This document shows, piece by piece, positions 56,901 through 64,000 of a stretch of 64,000 nucleotides of DNA. Location of the stretch: contig NZ_CP010827.1 of NCBI RefSeq assembly GCF_000833575.1, forward strand, positions 186,001 to 250,000. Reading direction: 5' to 3'. This DNA comes from Corynebacterium singulare (GTDB lineage Bacteria > Actinomycetota > Actinomycetes > Mycobacteriales > Mycobacteriaceae). The first letter of the stretch is position 1, and each line of letters opens with the position of its first letter. A program made the position numbers and the translations under genes. The notes beneath the pieces are model-generated. The model did not search any database, had not been told where the DNA came from, and worked only from the letters and a program-made list of their open reading frames with translations.

Positions 56901-58479
56901 GGTCTGAATGCGAGAGATCGTCGGTGATTGCCTTGTCAATCTCCATCACTAGGGTGGCGAAGAGATCGTCCAGCATCTTCTCGGGGAACAACTGTTCAAC
57001 TGCGTCGCAGACGATTAGGAAGCCGTTGACGGTGGTGAAGACTTGGAGGTCAATCCACACCTGGGGGGTCTGGGAGATCATGTAGCTAATCTCTCCGAAG
57101 GTATCTATAAACTCTTGGCCAACCAGTGGGTCTCCCAGGTTGCAGGAGAACACCACGGGAGCCAAAACTTGCTCACCTCTGGAAGCACGTAGGTCTCGCA
57201 GCACCCGCACCGCCGAATACTGTGAATGTGACGAATCCTCATAGAAAGAGGCCTGTATATCCTTGAGGTCCTCGCTGAAAGTGCGGCGTGTGGACTGATC
57301 GATACTGGTGAGTGTCAGGGCGGTAAAGTCTGCGACGACATTCTTTATCGCTGTGTCTGAACCGCGGTTGAACAGAGGTACGGCCATGAGGAATTTTTTA
57401 TTCTCGCTCCATTGGCCGATGGTGCGGGCGTAGGCGGTCAGCAACACCATTGCTGGGGTAGTAGCGTGGTGTTCACACACCTCACGCAAGCGCGACCAAG
57501 TTGCCGAATCGAATGATCGACTGCGGCGTACAAACCGGTGTGCTTGTTCCTCGTTGGTGCCGTGGCTCATCGGCAAGGTTGGGGCACCCGGCAACTCGGA
57601 GAGGCGATTGCGCCAGTATGCCTGGTCACGGTCGATATCGGCGACGCCTTCGCGAGCGTGTCCAGCGAGGTAGCGAGCGAAACTCCACGACGGGTCGGCG
57701 TCGGGGGCTTCACCGGTGGCGTAATGGTGGGCGAGGTCGTGCAAGATAATTTGGAAACTCTGCACATCGCACACAAGCAGGTCGATATCGAAGTGAATAA
57801 CTGCTACATCCTGAGGGAGGAGGCTGACTTCTAAAGATACCACATGGCCGGTAGCTATGTCCAACAGTCGGTGCGAAAGGCGTTCGCGCGTGGATAGCAG
57901 AGCTTCTTCGCGCGTGGACTCGTCCATCTTGGTGAGGTCATGAACGAGGATGGTGGGGTGGGGCGGCTCTGGCAGCACATATTGCTTGCCATCTTCGGTG
58001 TAGCAGGCGCGCAACATCGGGTGGGAACGTAGCAGCGTCAGCCAGCTTTGTTGCAATCGGTCGATATTGATACTGCGGGATTCGACCTCTACGTAGCCGT
58101 GGGTGCCCACCCCGCCCAGTTGCTGCGAGGAATTGCGGCCAATCCAATAGGCGTATTGGACATCTGTGAGGTCAAAGGGTACGGAATCGTCGATGGGAGC
58201 GGCAAACCCATCTTTGGGGGACTCAATGGCGTCAGTGCTGTGGTTTGGTGTGGATTCTACAAGCATCTTCGCCCACTGCCTTACCGTTGGGGCGCGCATG
58301 AAATCTCCAAAGGAGACGCGGTGTCCCTGTTTCATCCAATCAGCGAGCAGACGGACTGTTGGAAGTGACTCCAGGCCGTGGGAGAGCAGGTTGTCGTCGA
58401 TGCCGATTTCGGCATCTTCGCCGAGGATCTGGTGGAGCGAGGCGAGGAGTTCTTCGCGAATTTGTTCCTCTTTGATCAT
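50908..58479 (-). CDS. NRPS A: ArCP-Cy-A[MT-like]-PCP-Cy-A-PCP (PchE/HMWP2-like)
   Basis: The 2523-residue synthetase has, in order, an aryl carrier domain (GLES, Ser near 38) and cyclization domain 1 (DIDLLVCDVQS near 231). Adenylation domain 1 follows (YTSGTTGTPKGV near 696), with a methyltransferase-like insert near 1130-1340. Then come PCP 1 (GGDSL near 1424), cyclization domain 2 (DNLFIDGWS near 1618), adenylation domain 2 (near 2092) and PCP 2 (GADSL near 2473). Both A domains give specificity residues D-L-Y-N-L-S-x-I-W, the cysteine code. The insert's SAM motif reads LEIGSRRPEAS and lacks the GxG core, like the non-methylating epimerase insert of PchE. It would build aryl-thiazoline-thiazoline. 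There is no TE, so the chain passes to NRPS B. Confidence 0.95.
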   Translation of the reverse strand: MIKEEQIREELLASLHQILGEDAEIGIDDNLLSHGLESLPTVRLLADWMKQGHRVSFGDFMRAPTVRQWAKMLVESTPNHSTDAIESPKDGFAAPIDDSVPFDLTDVQYAYWIGRNSSQQLGGVGTHGYVEVESRSINIDRLQQSWLTLLRSHPMLRACYTEDGKQYVLPEPPHPTILVHDLTKMDESTREEALLSTRERLSHRLLDIATGHVVSLEVSLLPQDVAVIHFDIDLLVCDVQSFQIILHDLAHHYATGEAPDADPSWSFARYLAGHAREGVADIDRDQAYWRNRLSELPGAPTLPMSHGTNEEQAHRFVRRSRSFDSATWSRLREVCEHHATTPAMVLLTAYARTIGQWSENKKFLMAVPLFNRGSDTAIKNVVADFTALTLTSIDQSTRRTFSEDLKDIQASFYEDSSHSQYSAVRVLRDLRASRGEQVLAPVVFSCNLGDPLVGQEFIDTFGEISYMISQTPQVWIDLQVFTTVNGFLIVCDAVEQLFPEKMLDDLFATLVMEIDKAITDDLSHSDPVESPGAQARRASRAEVASWRLPDTTLVDEVIAAARCHPQATAIRSASGDVITYQDLEEQATTIASALVNSGVGRGALIAVMVERGPRQIIGALAAMMAGGAYVPVSLQQPESRIAALLGASQVTHLITDRPDKVLSETAVQVVDFTSATGTANLPQLHPQDPAYVIYTSGTTGTPKGVEICHGAAWNTISEINRRLGVGPTDRLLSVSSFDFDLSVYDAFGLLSAGGELVTIPDDARRDAKKWVSLVDSLGITIWNSVPTLFEMLLSAADRTPGKLSSIRHVLLSGDWIDTSLPERMRTVTPQAHLLAMGGATEASIWSNGLDLDVVSPEWTSIPYGRPLAKQMYRVVSSNGQDCPDYSVGELWIGGLGVATQYVGDPGLTETKFVISEDSRWYRTGDMGRFWADGTIEFLGRSDNQVKVRGHRIELGEIESACEALLPIERAVCITHQGASSSPSLVTFAQFTPSHVARTTPEQFATSLRAKVNDVLTEGDIRTSVEHDEHLQTAYAFSVMRRWEEQLTGVGTPNHLREHRNRWQTWLGKADEHPATADLLLDDESFGALERFVTPFEQAFVMAEKQRSIAEFIQSPDSMSVEQFLATRPLGRLVHRVLGAVVRECSTHSTSELKILEIGSRRPEASADYAAIAGTSAYVLADPYRHHLEHAGQRVGNTFTYRQLGVTSTPQPTPGEAVTKADLVLCNQTLHQSEDIEKTLCEAWGLSAPGATMVVVEPTAPSPMSDITAAFIANNTTDARAETGTVLLSARSWKEILQRTGWKPVEHVEITKTTALIIAERASSNESVTLCDSDYAKATNLLATRLPEYMLPKRILELAKFPLTSNGKIDRKALTALVPEYFDNEPAVTELPHTATEKRLIDIWDELLHTSSNVNSDYFRLGGDSLTATRLRRTIEQCFGVEFPLENIFDVPLLRDMAARIDQIAEVPHQQSDLPKIVHGSEQYAPFPLTEVQQSYLIGSSGAIELGDVSSHCYFEMSTACLDPERVEDAFNALIKRHPMLRTVVCEDGLSQRVLPEVPRYRIALIRSGNADNEDTLDEIREEMSRQKFDPTQWPCFDVRYVAEPDAGRLLLSFDNLFIDGWSMFHIFREWKQAYDHGVDSLDPAIPYSFKDYVEATIELSHSDIHKRDQAYWESAVDTIYPAPQLPVTDTNGANTSQFCRHHALVDAAKWRRIKQRVREEGMTEAVFLAEVYAEVLARYSDEPRLSINLTRFDRTRFAPEVDHIVGDFTSLSILSVDTQCAPSFRDRAAALHRRMFSNLDHGSVSGVSVQRMLTKQRGARVTMPVVFTCGLGVVEHPESDQSPYLGVIDHGLSQTPQVWMDLQVYEHDGGLMLNMDAVEAIFPDDMVAELFTSLTATLSHLAESPELWNAPTSTIAPTTNAPTADRINDTDRELPGADKSLLGLYQKGLAEHGDNLAVIDATTQWTYEQLNEQSDKWAQLIAATDPAPGDLVGIMMEKSAQQIAAVLGAMKAGCAYLPLSVDQPVGRNTSIINDAGASIVAMDHPDDDFAALAEHCTVITLADVARHRPGDQALSESSPTPSSLAYVIYTSGTTGTPKGVAITHESAVNTIVDVNERLGVTPTDRILGISELNFDLSVYDIFGMFARGATLVLPSPADKRDPQCWADAVTTHSVTLWNSVPALFSMYVEHLRERSLIGSSVRSALLSGDWIPVNIAYQVSTLFRDCTVFAAGGATEASIWSNWYEVGVDDASRTSIPYGTPLANQRMYILDEALNPRPTHVPGDLYIAGRGLAMGYWKDPEKTAASFITHPRTGERMYRTGDKALYNHLGHIIFLGREDGQVKVNGYRIELGEIESTARKFNELRDCVAVNDHGIVLYVVTHEGFNMAALNNHLAESLPAYMRPRVISRIDGLPRSWNGKIDRKSLEGKTFEQPQTRERSRNHRDSGIITILQDLLGPKEISIDDDFFTIGADSLTAVRLTNSIRREMSVEISIRDVFNHPTVRELSDLIADIVGSDVEEGEI

Positions 58480-58491
58480 GGTCTTGTCCTC

Positions 58492-60123
58492 TCAGCTTTG
58501 TTCGGATTCACGGTCAGTAAATTGCGCTGCCGCGAGAGCACGCAGCTTTTTCTTGTCGACCTTGCCGATGTTGATCAGTGGAATTTCGTCGACAGTGATC
58601 ACCTGGTCCGGCACCTTGTATCGGGCTACGCCTCGGGTGAGGAAATCATCCAGAATGGCGGAGCGGTTAACGCCTGGTTGGGCGACGATGGCTGCAACGG
58701 TGCGCTCTCCCAGTGCTCTATCTGGCATTGGGAAGACGGCTGCAGCACTAATGCCTGGAGTTCCAGACAAGAGTGTCTCGACCTCAGAAGGGGAGACGTT
58801 TTCGCCCAGGCGATTGATCTGTTCAACCACGCGCCCGTACAGCACCAGGTTGCCGTCCTCGGTAAGGTAGCCACGGTCACCGGTGCGGAAGAAACCATCC
58901 TCGGTGAAACAGTCCGGGGTATCGCGGTTTCCTTCGTAGCCGAAGAAAGTATAAGGGCCCTTTTCTAGTATCTCTCCCGGCTCGCCTCCCGGGCCATCGA
59001 TTACCAACTCGTCAGCATCAGAGATGGGACGACCTTGCGTGCCAAGAATCACCGCTGGAGGGTCATCAATACGCGTGAACGTAGTGATGCCTTCACCCAT
59101 GCCATAACCCTGGTGGATACGCACACCGAAACGATCCTGTATTGCCTCACCTAAGCCGTCGTTAAGCGCCGCTGCGCCAATGATAATTCGCTCCAAGGAA
59201 GAGAAATCTGCGGGAAACCACTCTGCGGCCTCCACCCACACCTCGGCTACCGCAGGAACTAGTGCAGTCAGCGTGACCCCGTGGGTCGCAATGGCCGGAA
59301 ACGCCTCATCGAAGGCTGCGCTGGTGCACAGAACCACAGTGCCGCCCGAAAGCAAGGTGCCCAGAATCCCGGGCTGAGCTAAGGCGAAATCATGAGAGGT
59401 AGATAGAACCGCCAAGTATACCGTATCTGGCCCGACGCCGCAGCACTGTGCCGCCGCACGGGTGTTATATGCATACGCCTCATGTACCCGGGGAATTATT
59501 TTTGGCATGTTCGTGGTTCCGCCAGACAAAAGATTCAGCGCAACGCTGCGTGGATCCGGCCACTTAGTAGGCGGAGAACATTTGGTAGAAATCGGGGCAG
59601 TGAAGAGACCTGGCAGAACTCGGTACGAGGACTCCTTGTCGTGCGTGGGTCCGTTATCGGCCCACAGTTCTTTGAGTCCGAGCTCGCCGGGTCCCATAGC
59701 CTCTACCATGGCTACGGTGTCAAAACCGAGATGGTCGCGGCCACCGATATAAGCAACTGGGTGTAAAGACTCACACAACGCTGCAACTTCGGCCTCTCTA
59801 TGCGCGGGAAGCAGCAGGGTTGGGATAGCACCCACGCGCATCAGCGCAAGCAGAGTCACCACATACGCTGCGGTGTTTGGCAGTTGCAGTAGCACGTGGT
59901 CTCCTGGCGAGAGGCCGCTTTCTCGTAGCTCCTCGGTGAACACACAAAGTGATTGCTCGAGTTGTGCGTAGGTCAGGTGTGCGTCGTCAGCGATGACAGC
60001 TACATGGTCCGAATAAATCTCGGATGATTCGAACAGTTCCTGGCACAGGCTTTTTCGGGCCAGGTGGCCGGTGCCTTCGTAATGCTTCAACACACTGTTG
60101 CGGTCGATATCGCGCCCTCTCAT
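58492..60123 (-). CDS. Stand-alone aryl-acid AMP ligase (DhbE/YbtE-like) with Asn-to-Asp change
   Basis: The 543-residue enzyme belongs to the aryl-acid adenylate family: LLPAHREAEVAALCE, LLSGGTTNMPKIIPRVHEAYAYN, GYGMGEGITTFTRIDDPPAV and GKVDKKKLRAL. It should load the aryl carrier domain of NRPS A. In DhbE, YbtE and EntE the motif after the core reads AHN[YF], and Asn contacts the ortho-hydroxyl. Here it is SHDFALAQPG, with Asp245. The substrate may thus differ from salicylate or 2,3-dihydroxybenzoate. ATG 60123 overlaps the VOC gene stop (ATGA), and NRPS A starts 12 bp downstream. Confidence 0.92.
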   Translation of the reverse strand: MRGRDIDRNSVLKHYEGTGHLARKSLCQELFESSEIYSDHVAVIADDAHLTYAQLEQSLCVFTEELRESGLSPGDHVLLQLPNTAAYVVTLLALMRVGAIPTLLLPAHREAEVAALCESLHPVAYIGGRDHLGFDTVAMVEAMGPGELGLKELWADNGPTHDKESSYRVLPGLFTAPISTKCSPPTKWPDPRSVALNLLSGGTTNMPKIIPRVHEAYAYNTRAAAQCCGVGPDTVYLAVLSTSHDFALAQPGILGTLLSGGTVVLCTSAAFDEAFPAIATHGVTLTALVPAVAEVWVEAAEWFPADFSSLERIIIGAAALNDGLGEAIQDRFGVRIHQGYGMGEGITTFTRIDDPPAVILGTQGRPISDADELVIDGPGGEPGEILEKGPYTFFGYEGNRDTPDCFTEDGFFRTGDRGYLTEDGNLVLYGRVVEQINRLGENVSPSEVETLLSGTPGISAAAVFPMPDRALGERTVAAIVAQPGVNRSAILDDFLTRGVARYKVPDQVITVDEIPLINIGKVDKKKLRALAAAQFTDRESEQS

Positions 60124-60728
60124 GCAAACTCCAAATCAATCGTGCCTGTGCCGGAACGGCAGGTGAGGCCGCCGTCGACACCAACGTGCTTACAAATGCT
60201 TAATGTCTTCTCACTGGCCGCAAAATCGATGTCGGTTATGTGGGTAATCCCGTTAGGATGCGGGGTGCTGCGATGGGTATCAATGGCAAAGGGGGTCACG
60301 AAAAGCGGGATCGCCCAGTCGTCGGGTGACAGACACCAGCAGGCGAGCCGTCTGCCAGCGGGATCCTTGCGGGAGAACGGGATTGTCAGGCTCTTGGTTT
60401 GATGAGAATCAAAAATCTCCTTTATGTGGTCAAATTCCTTGCGCTGCGCCTCCAGTACCACCCGTGAGTACCCCTGTGACATGGTGGCGAATCTGTCATA
60501 GGAGTCGACGAATTTTCCATTGCCAGTAAGGTGTAAAAGTTGGCGGAAAAACGGTGGTACGTCGGCTCGCTCTCGTATCTCCAGGTAGGGACCCTCGCAG
60601 AAATAAATAAGCGCGCTTGCAGCGTTTTTCTGTTGTCCTGGTTCAACGTCAAAGCCGCGCGAACGGAAGTAATTAATTGAGTTCTCTAGGTCGTCTGCTT
60701 TATAGATAATGTGTCCCACATTAGCCAT
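60120..60728 (-). CDS. VOC/glyoxalase-fold protein in the metallophore operon
   Basis: The 202-residue protein begins MANVGHIIYKADDLENSINYFRSRGF, the first beta-alpha-beta module of glyoxalase-3-like VOC proteins, with YFCEGPYLEIRE as the metal Glu strand. The second half includes GRRLACWCLSPDDWAIPLFV and a module beginning HPNGITHITDIDFAA. Its role is unknown. An isomerase, a dioxygenase or a product-binding resistance protein would all fit the fold. ATG 60728 overlaps the NRPS B stop by 8 bp and its own stop overlaps the ligase ATG, so it is firmly inside the biosynthetic operon. I do not know it from the yersiniabactin or pyochelin clusters. Confidence 0.75.
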   Translation of the reverse strand: MANVGHIIYKADDLENSINYFRSRGFDVEPGQQKNAASALIYFCEGPYLEIRERADVPPFFRQLLHLTGNGKFVDSYDRFATMSQGYSRVVLEAQRKEFDHIKEIFDSHQTKSLTIPFSRKDPAGRRLACWCLSPDDWAIPLFVTPFAIDTHRSTPHPNGITHITDIDFAASEKTLSICKHVGVDGGLTCRSGTGTIDLEFA

Positions 60729-63700
60729 TTCGTTGTTCCCTCTCCGTGAAGAACGGAAGTAGTGAGGGTACGTTCTCCTGTAGCAGGCAGGTGGCATGAG
60801 AACCGGCCACGGCATGTATCTGCAGGTTGCCGAGCACGGTCGCTGGCCAATCGATGTCTCCGCCTAGGCTCGGGTAAAAACCAGTTACACCTTCGGTAGG
60901 CTGCAGTACGACTACATCACCGAAATAGACATCGGGGACGTAGTCGATGGTTCCGAGTAACGAATGCCGGAAGACATCGTATAGGATGTCCAGCATCCCG
61001 CGAGTGGACTCGGAGTCTGTGTCGAATTCACGGATGCTTCGGTAGATGAGTTTGCGGCGCGCCCTGGGACTCAACACCGCCATCTTTTGGAAGAATTCCC
61101 CGATATCTGCGTATGGGCCTTCAAGGGTACACAGTTCTTCGTCACTGATATTGCGGTTGATGCCATCAAGGGTGTGCTCCAGGGCTGCTGCGAGGGTTTT
61201 GAGGTCGAAGTTCGCCCCCATTGCACTTAGGTCAGCGTTGAAAATGCACCCATAGGCGAGCTCACACAGCAGTTCATTAGTGACCCGGTGCGGGCACTGG
61301 TGGGTGCTGATGCAAGTTACCTGGCGCACGTCGCGGCCGAGTTCGGTGAGCGCCTTCGCGGTCTCCAGCGCTAACATACCGCCAATGCAGTAGCCGACCA
61401 ACTGATAAGATTCCATATCCAACTCATCAAGTTCCTGGGCGTAGCTCTGGGCCAGATCCCTGATCAGCGTACGGGTTGTGTAGTCCAGGAATCGATCTGC
61501 GTCACCAGCGGTAAAACCAACGTGGGCAATCTCTGGCTGGCGTTGAAGCAGTTCGGGCATCAAGAACTCGTAGTCCTTCAGGCGGCCAGTGCCAGCGTGG
61601 ATCATCACGCGGCAGAACGTTGCGTCCTTCGGCAATCGGTATACATGCAGATTTGAAGACCCAGTTGGAGAGCCACTGGCTACAGTAGACAGAGCAGTCA
61701 GTTCAGGGGAGGTATGATTAGCAGAATTAACGGCTTTTAATGCTTCGGGTTGACAGCTACTTCCTGCAGCCTGTGCTAGCGCGGAAATGCCTGCGATGGT
61801 TGGCACCTTGAGTACGCCACGCATAAGGGCGTCCCACGTGTGCTGCTGTAGGCCAGGTATTTCTTGGCGGAGCCGGGTTACCGTTTCGGCCATGAGCAGT
61901 GAGTCACCCCCAAGCGCATAGAAGTCATCATTGCGCCCAACCTCCGTGGTGTCGAGGACATCGCGCCAGATAGTCGCTATCTGCTCTTCCGTTTCGTTGC
62001 GTGGAGGATCGATCCGGTTGTTGGGGCTTCCCACCGGTTCTAAGCAGAGTTGCGCTAGGGCCTTGCGGTCTACCTTGCCATTTGAGGTTAACGGCAATTC
62101 CGGTAGTACATTGACGGAAGCCGGAACCATGTAACCCGGTAGGTGAGCACGCAGGTAGCCCAGAATGTCTTCACTGTTGAGCGTGGGGACATCGTCGTCA
62201 TCGGCACCAACGATGATGAGTCGTTGCCCGCATTCGCGCAACGGGTCACTAGTGTTTGGGTACTCCGCGATGCGGTGCATCTGGGTATCCCTGAAGACCT
62301 GATCCCACTGCGCGTCCTCGATGAACACCTTGTGTGATTCCGCACGGTGGTCCGTGAAATCAACCAGATTCATCTTGATGGACACCGAGATAAGGGCTGC
62401 GTAAAGTTCAGTGATCGGCTCTACTATGACGATCACGCCCCCGGGGCGGCGCAGCTGCTTTAAGCGGGTGAATGACTCCTCGATATTTACTGAATTATGC
62501 AGTACGTTGGCGCACAAAATGATGTCGTAACCGCCGAACTCTACATCTTGCGATGTGCAGTCTGAGTTCATATCAAACAGGCCATAGGTCATGGCACCAC
62601 AATGCGCGAACATTTTTTGGGCTTTATGTAGGAAGAATGTCGAAATATCGGTGAAGCGGTATTCGATTACGTTCTCGGGGAGTCGGCTAACAATTTTTTC
62701 CGTCGTAGCACCTATGCCAGCGCCGACCTCGAGGATCCTTACCGGATGATCAGCGTGGTGCTCGGCAATGCCGATCACTGCCTCTGCGGCCGCAGCATTC
62801 ATCGCCTTGCTAATGCGGTTTTCGCCGTAAATGGTGCGGGCGTTATGGGTATCTCCCTCCGGGAAGAACACCTCGGTGGGACTGATCTCTCCGCGCAACT
62901 GGGAAAGAAGCGCCTCAGCTGCGTGCCGTTGGTAATTGAATAATTCCTTACTGTTATTGATTTCCGCTTCCATGTTGCCGAACTGATCCCAGGCCTCTCC
63001 GAACACGAAGAAGTCCAGGGTCTGTTGGCTGACAGTCCAACCCTCATCATCCTTAGTGGCTAAGCCTTCTCCAGTCAGAATATTGAGCCAACGGGTTATG
63101 AGTTCGCGATACTCTTCGGAGGGATGGATCGCCGCGGTGATTTCCGTAAGAGTGTGGTATTTTCCTGCAACGAGGAAAACACCGGCTTGTTGGAAAGCCG
63201 CGAGCAAAGCAGCCATCGCGGCTTCGTTTCCCAGCCGCATCCATGTGGCAAATATTCCCGTGTCAAGGCTCGTATCTGCAGGTGTCCAGCGCTGCTCAAG
63301 CATTGTACGGAGCTCCGAGTTTCTGATTTGCCCAGCATCCTTGAGCTCATCTTTGTCGCTCTGTGCATCAGTGACGAAAGCATGTAGTTTAATTGGGTCA
63401 CTGGTTTCCTGGGTGAGTACTATAGCGCGTTCGACGAAGTCGTTGGATTCGAGGACTCCTTCTATCTCGCCGGTTTCCACTCGATAGCCGTTGATTTTTA
63501 GTTGATTGTCCCGACGGCCGTGAAACTCGATTACGCCGTCTGGGCGGTAGCTTCCTATATCCCCGGTATCGTACATACGTGTGCCATGCTTTTCGGAAAA
63601 GAAAAATTTCTCTGCTGTGGAGGTTGGATCGTTGAGGTAACCGGTGGCTAGGCTTTCCCCGGAAATATGGATTTGCCCTCGCACCCAGTCCGGACACTCA

Positions 63701-64000
63701 TTGCAGGCCTCGTCGAGCACCCACATTCCTTGGTTGGGTAACGCGGTACCATATGGTATGCTAGTTTCATTTGTGTGACAGGTCATCGGGTGGAAAATCG
63801 ACCATATTCCGCCCTCCGTGGCGCCGCCGAGGCTGATGAGTTCAGCATTAGGGAAGTGGGGTGCAGCATGCGCTGGGAGAGTGCCCGGGATCCTGTCTCC
63901 GGACAGCATAACCAGGTCTAGGCTGAGGATGTTCGGGTGACGGGTCACCTCTACCTCTCGCACAAGCATTTGGAACAGTGCAGGAACAGAGTTCCAGGTA
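60721..64000 (-). CDS. NRPS B, partial: A[MT]-PCP-TE (PchF-like end)
   Basis: The frame is open to the window edge, so the 5' part (probably a Cy domain) is missing. Visible are the adenylation domain from WNSVPALF onward with LSGD and GGIW (N, L, S, I, W of the cysteine code) and an inserted methyltransferase with an intact SAM motif VRILEVGAGIGATTEK. A10 NGKVDRK, a PCP (LGGDSL) and a C-terminal thioesterase follow. The TE nucleophile motif is GYCIGGML, with Cys (codon 61387-61389) replacing the usual Ser; GSHATC near the end carries the His. It would add a methylated thiazoline or thiazolidine unit and release the product. Confidence 0.93.
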   Translation of the reverse strand, partial: TWNSVPALFQMLVREVEVTRHPNILSLDLVMLSGDRIPGTLPAHAAPHFPNAELISLGGATEGGIWSIFHPMTCHTNETSIPYGTALPNQGMWVLDEACNECPDWVRGQIHISGESLATGYLNDPTSTAEKFFFSEKHGTRMYDTGDIGSYRPDGVIEFHGRRDNQLKINGYRVETGEIEGVLESNDFVERAIVLTQETSDPIKLHAFVTDAQSDKDELKDAGQIRNSELRTMLEQRWTPADTSLDTGIFATWMRLGNEAAMAALLAAFQQAGVFLVAGKYHTLTEITAAIHPSEEYRELITRWLNILTGEGLATKDDEGWTVSQQTLDFFVFGEAWDQFGNMEAEINNSKELFNYQRHAAEALLSQLRGEISPTEVFFPEGDTHNARTIYGENRISKAMNAAAAEAVIGIAEHHADHPVRILEVGAGIGATTEKIVSRLPENVIEYRFTDISTFFLHKAQKMFAHCGAMTYGLFDMNSDCTSQDVEFGGYDIILCANVLHNSVNIEESFTRLKQLRRPGGVIVIVEPITELYAALISVSIKMNLVDFTDHRAESHKVFIEDAQWDQVFRDTQMHRIAEYPNTSDPLRECGQRLIIVGADDDDVPTLNSEDILGYLRAHLPGYMVPASVNVLPELPLTSNGKVDRKALAQLCLEPVGSPNNRIDPPRNETEEQIATIWRDVLDTTEVGRNDDFYALGGDSLLMAETVTRLRQEIPGLQQHTWDALMRGVLKVPTIAGISALAQAAGSSCQPEALKAVNSANHTSPELTALSTVASGSPTGSSNLHVYRLPKDATFCRVMIHAGTGRLKDYEFLMPELLQRQPEIAHVGFTAGDADRFLDYTTRTLIRDLAQSYAQELDELDMESYQLVGYCIGGMLALETAKALTELGRDVRQVTCISTHQCPHRVTNELLCELAYGCIFNADLSAMGANFDLKTLAAALEHTLDGINRNISDEELCTLEGPYADIGEFFQKMAVLSPRARRKLIYRSIREFDTDSESTRGMLDILYDVFRHSLLGTIDYVPDVYFGDVVVLQPTEGVTGFYPSLGGDIDWPATVLGNLQIHAVAGSHATCLLQENVPSLLPFFTEREQRNG

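Overview
The window is a chromosomal segment of a Corynebacterium. Gene content and order (recR, gatD-murT, a DnaQ-like gene, leuA, ask-asd, an ECF sigma factor beside a catalase, then PBP1A, a WhiB protein, glxR, nth, a thioredoxin-like protein, a NUDIX hydrolase and a MarP-like protease) follow the arrangement I know from C. glutamicum. The high GC of most of the window fits a species outside the diphtheriae group, but I cannot name it from sequence alone.

Positions 1-20671 are conserved core: recR end, the peptidoglycan amidation pair MurT/GatD, an exonuclease-fold protein without its catalytic acids, a proline-rich membrane protein, leuA with a 15-codon leucine-rich leader peptide and attenuator stem, a PIG-V-like mannosyltransferase, a DMT transporter, aspartokinase and aspartate-semialdehyde dehydrogenase, a YkvI-like transporter, sigC and katA, a YhgE-like membrane protein, a compact structured RNA candidate, and a DUF5129-type secreted protein. 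Positions 20672-25730 form an accessory patch: an AT-richer intergenic stretch, a large VaFE-repeat surface protein with long Thr/Pro repeat stalks, and a frameshifted remnant of a type I restriction subunit R. It abuts the 3' end of tRNA-Pro(CGG), a usual type of integration site. Positions 25733-35962 return to core genes.

Positions 36067-38750 are a scar of broken genes: an IS3 transposase end with an amber codon, an Rhs/YD-repeat remnant with frameshifts, the 3' part of an IS110 transposase, and the 3' part of manA. Right of the scar begins a probably acquired metallophore island that runs off the window edge. It holds a divergent DrrA/DrrB-like exporter (minus strand). A plus-strand operon encodes an acetyltransferase, a GT1 glycosyltransferase, a type II thioesterase and a YbtP/YbtQ-like ABC pair. 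A convergent minus-strand operon encodes NRPS B (A-MT-PCP-TE visible), a VOC protein, an aryl-acid AMP ligase, NRPS A (ArCP-Cy-A[MT-like]-PCP-Cy-A-PCP) and a complete ECF transporter (S, T and double-ATPase A).

The domain order predicts an aryl-capped, cysteine-derived multi-thiazoline metallophore of the pyochelin/yersiniabactin/equibactin type. Four features set it apart. The stand-alone ligase has Asp where salicylate/DHB ligases have Asn. The release thioesterase has a Cys nucleophile. Sugar and acyl tailoring genes sit in the uptake operon. An ECF importer with an MptD-like S component accompanies the YbtPQ-like pair. No salicylate synthase, phosphopantetheinyl transferase, thiazoline reductase or local iron regulator is visible; they may lie beyond 64000 or elsewhere.
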